Shown: positions 15,427-19,301 of the stretch, piece after piece
Layout: every line of letters starts with the position of its first letter
Position numbering within the stretch: the stretch's first letter is position 1
Source of the DNA: DASYAN01 sp036501345
GTDB taxonomy: Bacteria > Chloroflexota > Ktedonobacteria > Ktedonobacterales > Ktedonobacteraceae
Direction of reading: 5' to 3'
NCBI GenBank assembly: GCA_036501345.1
Contig: DASYAN010000526.1
Location: 1 to 19,301 of the forward strand
DNA length: 19,301 nucleotides
Program-made: the position numbers and the translations under genes
Notes under the pieces: generated by a model
What the model was told of the DNA's origin: nothing
Database searches by the model: none
What the model saw: the letters and a program-made list of their open reading frames with translations, nothing else

Positions 15427-16746
15427 TTATTGCTCCTCTTTATTCTTAAGATGAGCCTTAGCATAGCGCCTATCACGAGTCTTGGCATAGCGTCTGAACA
15501 GGATGATAAGGACCACGAGTAAGACCGCAACGATGACATATGGTATTACCGTAATAACCGTAATACCATTCTGTGATGTATTGGCAGCTTGCGGCTGTGC
15601 TTTTGGTGTTAATGAAGTCCAAAGCTTACCGTTGCCGCTATTCTGATCGTAGCGATAAACTTCTGTTGGATAAGAGAGCGCAACATAGAGCAGTGCTGGA
15701 TTGGTTGGGCTAGCTGTCAATACCGAAGAATAAAGCGAGCCATGGCTTCCCATAGGGTGTGGTAGTGCGTTCCAGGTGTGGCCTCCATCAGTACTGCGGA
15801 AGATTGTGTTTGAGGTTTTTCCGTAGAGCAATTGAGGATCTACAGGTGATGCAGTTAATGAGGCATATGAGGTGCCAGAAGAGACCAAAGTGAAGCTCTT
15901 TCCTCCATCTTGCGAGGCATAAATGCCTGCATCGCCAGTTGCATAGATAGGACGATTGGGGCCACCTGTTGTCATACTGAAAACGGCCTGCTGATTCATG
16001 CCTGGAACAGTGTTCCAGTGCAAACCACCATCAGTACTGCGGGCAACGCCTTGATCTCCATACACCAGTAGTGTACCTGGTGCTCCAGGGACAGCAAGCA
16101 GGCCCTGGATACCACTTCCGAAGGGTAGCTCGCCCAGCGTCGTAAAGTGCTGACCTGCGTCCTTGCTTACTTTGAGACCTTTAGCTCCTAAGACATTCAC
16201 ATAGACATATACTTGGTCAGGAGACTGATTGCCAGATTGAACAATGAAATTGTTATTTCCCAGTTGTGCCGAGGTAATCGTGAGTTTCCATGTGCGTCCT
16301 TGGTCTGTGCTGGTATACAAGCCCAGAACGCCTTTAAGAGTGGTTACTAGTGCCGGAAACGTCATAACGTATATGCGCTGCTGATTGAGCGAGCTGGGCG
16401 CAAGCCAGTTTGTCATCATTCCTTGATCAGGTCCAGCGGCAACAAGTGTCCAATGCTGACCACCATCGGAGGAACGGAAGAGCCCAAAGTGGGTTGCCAG
16501 AACCAGCACATTATTGGGAAGCACAATTAAAGAATGGACGTGATTGGCAGCAGTGCCAAAGAAGTTTATGTTCACAGCCTGGGGCTGCGACTGCGTGTTC
16601 CCTTCTCCCAACGTACTACATCCCGTAAGAAGCAGAGTCGACAGCATAATACTTAGGATGAGAGACCTGATAGGCCCCCATTTTCGATTTGTGCTGATCG
16701 ATGTCGTTTGTGATCTATGGTACCACAATAGATGAAGAAATTTCAT
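15427..16746 (-). CDS. Asp-box (BNR/sortilin-like) beta-propeller lipoprotein
   Basis: 439 aa. The hydrophobic signal ends LLLTGC with Cys43, a lipobox, so it is probably a lipoprotein. Six Asp-box turns of the S-x-D-x-G-x-x-W/F type mark the propeller blades: SSDGGQHW, STDQGRTW, SKDAGQHF, STDGGLHW, SQDGGKSF and STDGGHTW. This is the class that includes Ycf48-like, sortilin-like and sialidase-type propellers; no sialidase active site is evident. A C-terminal TM (~397-417) is followed by a duplicated FRRYAKTRDRRYAKAH. The n-region before the signal core is unusually long (~26 residues), so the true start could be later. AGGG lies 6 nt before ATG 16746. Gap to copCD 53 nt; probable operon. Confidence 0.85.
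   Translation of the reverse strand: MKFLHLLWYHRSQTTSISTNRKWGPIRSLILSIMLSTLLLTGCSTLGEGNTQSQPQAVNINFFGTAANHVHSLIVLPNNVLVLATHFGLFRSSDGGQHWTLVAAGPDQGMMTNWLAPSSLNQQRIYVMTFPALVTTLKGVLGLYTSTDQGRTWKLTITSAQLGNNNFIVQSGNQSPDQVYVYVNVLGAKGLKVSKDAGQHFTTLGELPFGSGIQGLLAVPGAPGTLLVYGDQGVARSTDGGLHWNTVPGMNQQAVFSMTTGGPNRPIYATGDAGIYASQDGGKSFTLVSSGTSYASLTASPVDPQLLYGKTSNTIFRSTDGGHTWNALPHPMGSHGSLYSSVLTASPTNPALLYVALSYPTEVYRYDQNSGNGKLWTSLTPKAQPQAANTSQNGITVITVIPYVIVAVLLVVLIILFRRYAKTRDRRYAKAHLKNKEEQ
15481..15542 (-). repeat. Anchor-coding direct repeat, copy 2
   Basis: Matches 14297-14358 at 59 of 62 positions. Next to it (about 15450-15471) is a second, shorter related copy that creates the RRYAK duplication in this protein's tail. 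Confidence 0.85.
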
Positions 16747-16799
16747 ATCAAACCCTGTATCTTTTGCGATTTTTCTTGCTTGTTAGCATAGCACAACCA

Positions 16800-18902
16800 T
16801 CAATAGGGTGCAACGAACTTAAGCGTGACTTCATGGAGAGTGTTATCTGGCGTACGAACTTCCAAACGCATTTGCCAATTACCAAGCATAGACAGATCGC
16901 CTTCGGCGCCAAAGCCACCCGTATCATCTGGCTGTAAGTTGACGAGTTCTGTGCCCATATCCATATCTAGCATAGTGAGGTAAACAGAGACCTTCACATT
17001 GGTATCCTGTTTGCCGTTGTTGTCCAGAACATGGACTGTGAATAGGTTAGTACCGAAGCTATTCGGCGTAATCGCGAGTTTCAGCTTGAATTTACTATCC
17101 GTTGTTTGGACAGTTGTATTGAACGGTTTTCCCTGGGAGCTTGATTGCTGGATAGCCTGCGACTGATTTTGTTGCGCAGCCACAGGCGGCAAAGTCCCAG
17201 CAAAAACGTTCATCAAGCCGGTACAGATGAGAACCGCAACACCGAGCATCGGCTCCCAACGCAATACCCTGGTCAGTCGCCTAGTTTGGCTAGCTAAACT
17301 TTCCTCGAGTGCTTTGACTTCCTGAGAGGGTACTGCGGGTGCAGTTCCCAAGGGGGACACGGTGAATTGGGCCTCTATCGCTTGGTGATTAATTACGTTG
17401 ATCCCCTCTATTGATTCACCAGGACTTTCCTCAAGATACTCTACATTTTCGGATTTTTCAGCTTCTTCGGTTATTTGAGCATCTTTGATATCCTTCGCAT
17501 TTCCGATCGCTTCAGCCACTGAATCCGCTTTTTTGCGTGTGGATAGATATGCATCAAGGGTTCTATCCAGGCGTGGGCGCAAGTAGAGCATATGGATTGC
17601 ACTGGTTAATAGCAAGGCTCCGACGCACACTATTTTAACGAGCAAGGCTCGTCCGTAGGCGGTGGTAATCAACTGATCCAGAGTGCTTAGATGGATGCCA
17701 GCATCGAAGGGACCGGTAAGTGCCATAATGACCATACCAGCAATTGCCAATAGTGAAAAATGAGGTAGCATCGTGAGTAGAGCTCGTATGCACTCGGGTA
17801 GCTCCTTCCCTTTCAAGACAGGTAGATAGCTAACTGCCAAGTACATCATTCCGCCGATCCAGAGCGATGCGGCCAGCAAATGCAGCCAATCTGCCAGTAC
17901 AGCATAAACCAGATTGGTGTTGCTGACAGTCGTGGCGGAACTGGAGAGTACCACGGCAGTCACCAATGCCAGTCCAAGTGCTAGGTTTATCCAGGAGATA
18001 ATTCCATCTACAATACGAGGGCGCTGTTGAGACCAGAAGATGTATATGGCAAGCGAAAGAGCCAGCAGAATAACAATCTCGCGCATGATCCAGAAGGTTC
18101 CGAAGCGGTCACCGACCATCAGTTTGCCAAAGAGCGGAAGTACCTGTATGAAGTTCCCTCCAGTAAGTAATAGTCCCTGGCCTATGAGTACGCCCAGATT
18201 TGCTATGAAGGCAACGAGCAATGTAGGGATGGAGAAGAAAAGCGCAAAGCGCCGATCTGCCCTCTGGTCGATAGCATATTGCTGTGCTGTGCTAGTATCG
18301 AGAGGCTGTGAAACAAAGGTGAGCCAGAGTTGTGCTCCGACCCAGAAGACCGTGCTCAGGTCGACGAGTATGACCGTGATGAGACTGAACAATGTGGGAC
18401 CATCCATCTGGCCCGTGTCAGATGCTGCGTTTATGGTGCCTCCGCCCAGCGCATTCTGACCAGGATACGTCCCATTCAATGAAGGAATATTGCCATTTGA
18501 TGCCAGTACTTTGAAGACAAAAGAGCCACGTACTATCTGACCATCATCTGCGGACCGCGTTTGCCAGACGACGACATAGACATCCGAAGGCAAGAACAGT
18601 TTGAGAGAAATATCCATCTCGCGCGAGTTATCAGGCGAGATATGAGCATCATTCTGGTCAACGCGATGATTGGCTGCATTAACGACGACAGCAGTGCTAA
18701 AGGATGGGCTCAAGTCCTCGCCGAATTGCATGCGTACTTCTGAAGGCGGACTCAACAATATAGCATCTTTGGCTGGATCAGATGAAACTAAGATGGCCTG
18801 TGCCTGACTGGACATTGGAAAGAAAAATACCAGGCACATGGCGAGTGGTAGCGCATATAGGCACAAGCGGCGAGCAAGACTTATACTATATCGAAATATC
18901 AT
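16800..18902 (-). CDS. CopC-CopD-YtkA fusion, copper-resistance-type membrane protein
   Basis: 700 aa. Signal peptide ~1-36 (ends SSQAQA). CopC-like beta domain 37-132. CopD membrane domain with multiple TMs (~170-440), including the typical HLLAASLWIGG at 341-351. A cytoplasmic acidic linker runs ~460-540, followed by another TM (~551-572). A YtkA-like extracytoplasmic domain (~595-700) carries Met644, 647, 649 and 672 in the usual LTMLDMDMG and SMLGNW segments. In typical CopC, Cu(II) is held by the mature N-terminal His and a DGH His; here these are Ile37 and Gln122 (DGQ). Copper handling is the family role, but this CopC domain probably does not bind Cu(II) in the classical way. First gene of the minus-strand operon; SD before ATG 18902 is poor. 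Confidence 0.88.
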   Translation of the reverse strand: MIFRYSISLARRLCLYALPLAMCLVFFFPMSSQAQAILVSSDPAKDAILLSPPSEVRMQFGEDLSPSFSTAVVVNAANHRVDQNDAHISPDNSREMDISLKLFLPSDVYVVVWQTRSADDGQIVRGSFVFKVLASNGNIPSLNGTYPGQNALGGGTINAASDTGQMDGPTLFSLITVILVDLSTVFWVGAQLWLTFVSQPLDTSTAQQYAIDQRADRRFALFFSIPTLLVAFIANLGVLIGQGLLLTGGNFIQVLPLFGKLMVGDRFGTFWIMREIVILLALSLAIYIFWSQQRPRIVDGIISWINLALGLALVTAVVLSSSATTVSNTNLVYAVLADWLHLLAASLWIGGMMYLAVSYLPVLKGKELPECIRALLTMLPHFSLLAIAGMVIMALTGPFDAGIHLSTLDQLITTAYGRALLVKIVCVGALLLTSAIHMLYLRPRLDRTLDAYLSTRKKADSVAEAIGNAKDIKDAQITEEAEKSENVEYLEESPGESIEGINVINHQAIEAQFTVSPLGTAPAVPSQEVKALEESLASQTRRLTRVLRWEPMLGVAVLICTGLMNVFAGTLPPVAAQQNQSQAIQQSSSQGKPFNTTVQTTDSKFKLKLAITPNSFGTNLFTVHVLDNNGKQDTNVKVSVYLTMLDMDMGTELVNLQPDDTGGFGAEGDLSMLGNWQMRLEVRTPDNTLHEVTLKFVAPY

Positions 18903-18943
18903 GAGACATACTCGATTCTGCTTAGAGAAAAAATAGATTATGA

Positions 18944-18963
18944 GGAGTAAAGGCTTTACCTCC
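18944..18963. promoter_or_regulatory. Dyad in the copCD leader (operator or hairpin)
   Basis: GGAGTAAAG (18944-18952) opposes CTTTACCTCC (18954-18963): a 9-bp stem with one bulged C and essentially no loop, better suited to DNA-binding dimers than RNA. It lies between the copCD start and its candidate -10. Confidence 0.4.
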
Positions 18964-19046
18964 CAGGGCTGTCGATACTCCGGTTTCTCTGTGTGGATAT
19001 GAGATCTAATCTGCTTCCCAGGGTCAAGGTGAATTCTCTATTCCCT

Positions 19047-19052
19047 ATTATA
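19047..19052 (-). promoter_or_regulatory. Candidate -10 box for the copCD operon
   Basis: Perfect TATAAT on the minus strand, about 145 nt upstream of the copCD ATG. No -35 is seen at 16-18 nt spacing, so it may be activator-dependent, with the repeat array just upstream as a candidate binding site. Confidence 0.4.
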
Positions 19053-19085
19053 ACGTAGAGTCGATACTTTTAGGTGTGCTTTGTT

Positions 19086-19162
19086 CTATACTTACCCCTT
19101 GCTCTCCAAAAGCTGTCCTCTTTTGTCTCTATACTTGTCCTCTTTTGCCTTCAAGATGTCCC
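19086..19162. repeat. Phased direct repeats (21-22 bp) in the divergent intergenic region
   Basis: TGTCCTCTTTTG occurs at 19114-19125 and again at 19136-19147 (22 bp apart), and TGTCC recurs at 19157 (21 bp on). A related TTACCCCTTG lies one period upstream at 19092. CTATACTT occurs at 19086-19093 and 19129-19136 (43 bp). About two helical turns per unit suggests cooperative regulator binding on one DNA face. The rest of 18903-19290 holds no gene. Confidence 0.5.
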
Positions 19163-19171
19163 CCAATACTG

Positions 19172-19200
19172 TTCAATTAAGAATACCTCATCCATAGAAT
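19172..19200 (+). promoter_or_regulatory. Weak candidate promoter for the gene at the right edge
   Basis: TTCAAT (19172-19177), 17-nt spacer, TAGAAT (19195-19200; 5/6). The -35 is poor. It lies just downstream of the phased repeats and upstream of a strong SD. Confidence 0.3.
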
Positions 19201-19290
19201 AGGAAAGAAAGGGGAGGAAAGAAGACAACGAGGCAGTCCAGATGGCATACTCAAGCCATCATCAGTCAGAATAAAAGGAGGACATGCCTC

Positions 19291-19301
19291 ATGGTAGAAA
19301 C
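19291..19301 (+). CDS. Start of a plus-strand gene cut by the window edge
   Basis: ATG 19291 follows AAAGGAGG (19274-19281) with a 9-nt gap, an optimal ribosome site. Only three codons (M-V-E) are visible, so the product cannot be named. An ATG at 19284 is too close to the SD. Divergent from copCD. Confidence 0.5.

Overview
The window looks like a chromosomal segment of a Ktedonobacteria-type Chloroflexota (inference). Evidence is the gene content: tandem membrane Ser/Thr kinases with Ser/Thr/Pro-rich linkers and large extracytoplasmic domains, an IscB element (a family known to be abundant in Ktedonobacter), an Uma2 nuclease, a CopC-CopD fusion and membrane-anchored beta-propellers. GC content is moderate and Shine-Dalgarno (SD) sites are canonical GGAG types. 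No rRNA or tRNA gene and no CRISPR array was seen.

Layout. (1) 1-2528, minus strand: a tight operon mqsR-mqsA-ABC ATPase-ABC permease (the permease runs off the left edge), with consecutive stop/start overlaps. Its promoter at about 2548-2576 is embedded in two inverted repeats that look like MqsA operators. (2) 2631-4704, plus strand: a strong promoter, a roughly 180-nt leader, an FAD/NAD(P) GltD-like oxidoreductase carrying extra 4Fe-4S ferredoxin motifs, and a rho-independent terminator. (3) 4705-6801: a good promoter, a 51-nt dyad, then an IscB element. The element has an omega-RNA region at about 5104-5385, iscB starting at TTG 5386, and matching hairpins at 5121-5143 and 6721-6743 that probably mark the two element ends. 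No tnpA is present. (4) 6814-13479, plus strand: three paralogous kinase-type membrane proteins in tandem. The first has lost essentially every catalytic residue and is a pseudokinase; the second and third are intact. The first two share a long ectodomain with five positionally conserved histidines; the third keeps only the membrane-proximal part. (5) 13508-14125, minus strand: Uma2 nuclease. (6) 14201-18902, minus strand: a probable operon of a CopC-CopD-YtkA fusion, an Asp-box propeller lipoprotein and a YVTN-type propeller. The two propellers share a nearly identical C-terminal membrane anchor, also at DNA level. (7) 18903-19301: a divergent intergenic region with a dyad, a TATAAT box and repeats spaced 21-22 bp, then the first codons of a plus-strand gene.

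How the parts may work together (inference). The mqsRA toxin-antitoxin pair shares a transcript with an ABC exporter and probably autoregulates it. The pseudokinase is translationally coupled to an active kinase, which suggests a sensor or scaffold paired with an enzyme. The IscB element lies between a good promoter and the kinase genes and may have separated them. The CopCD-propeller operon encodes an envelope assembly whose CopC domain lacks the usual Cu(II) ligands.
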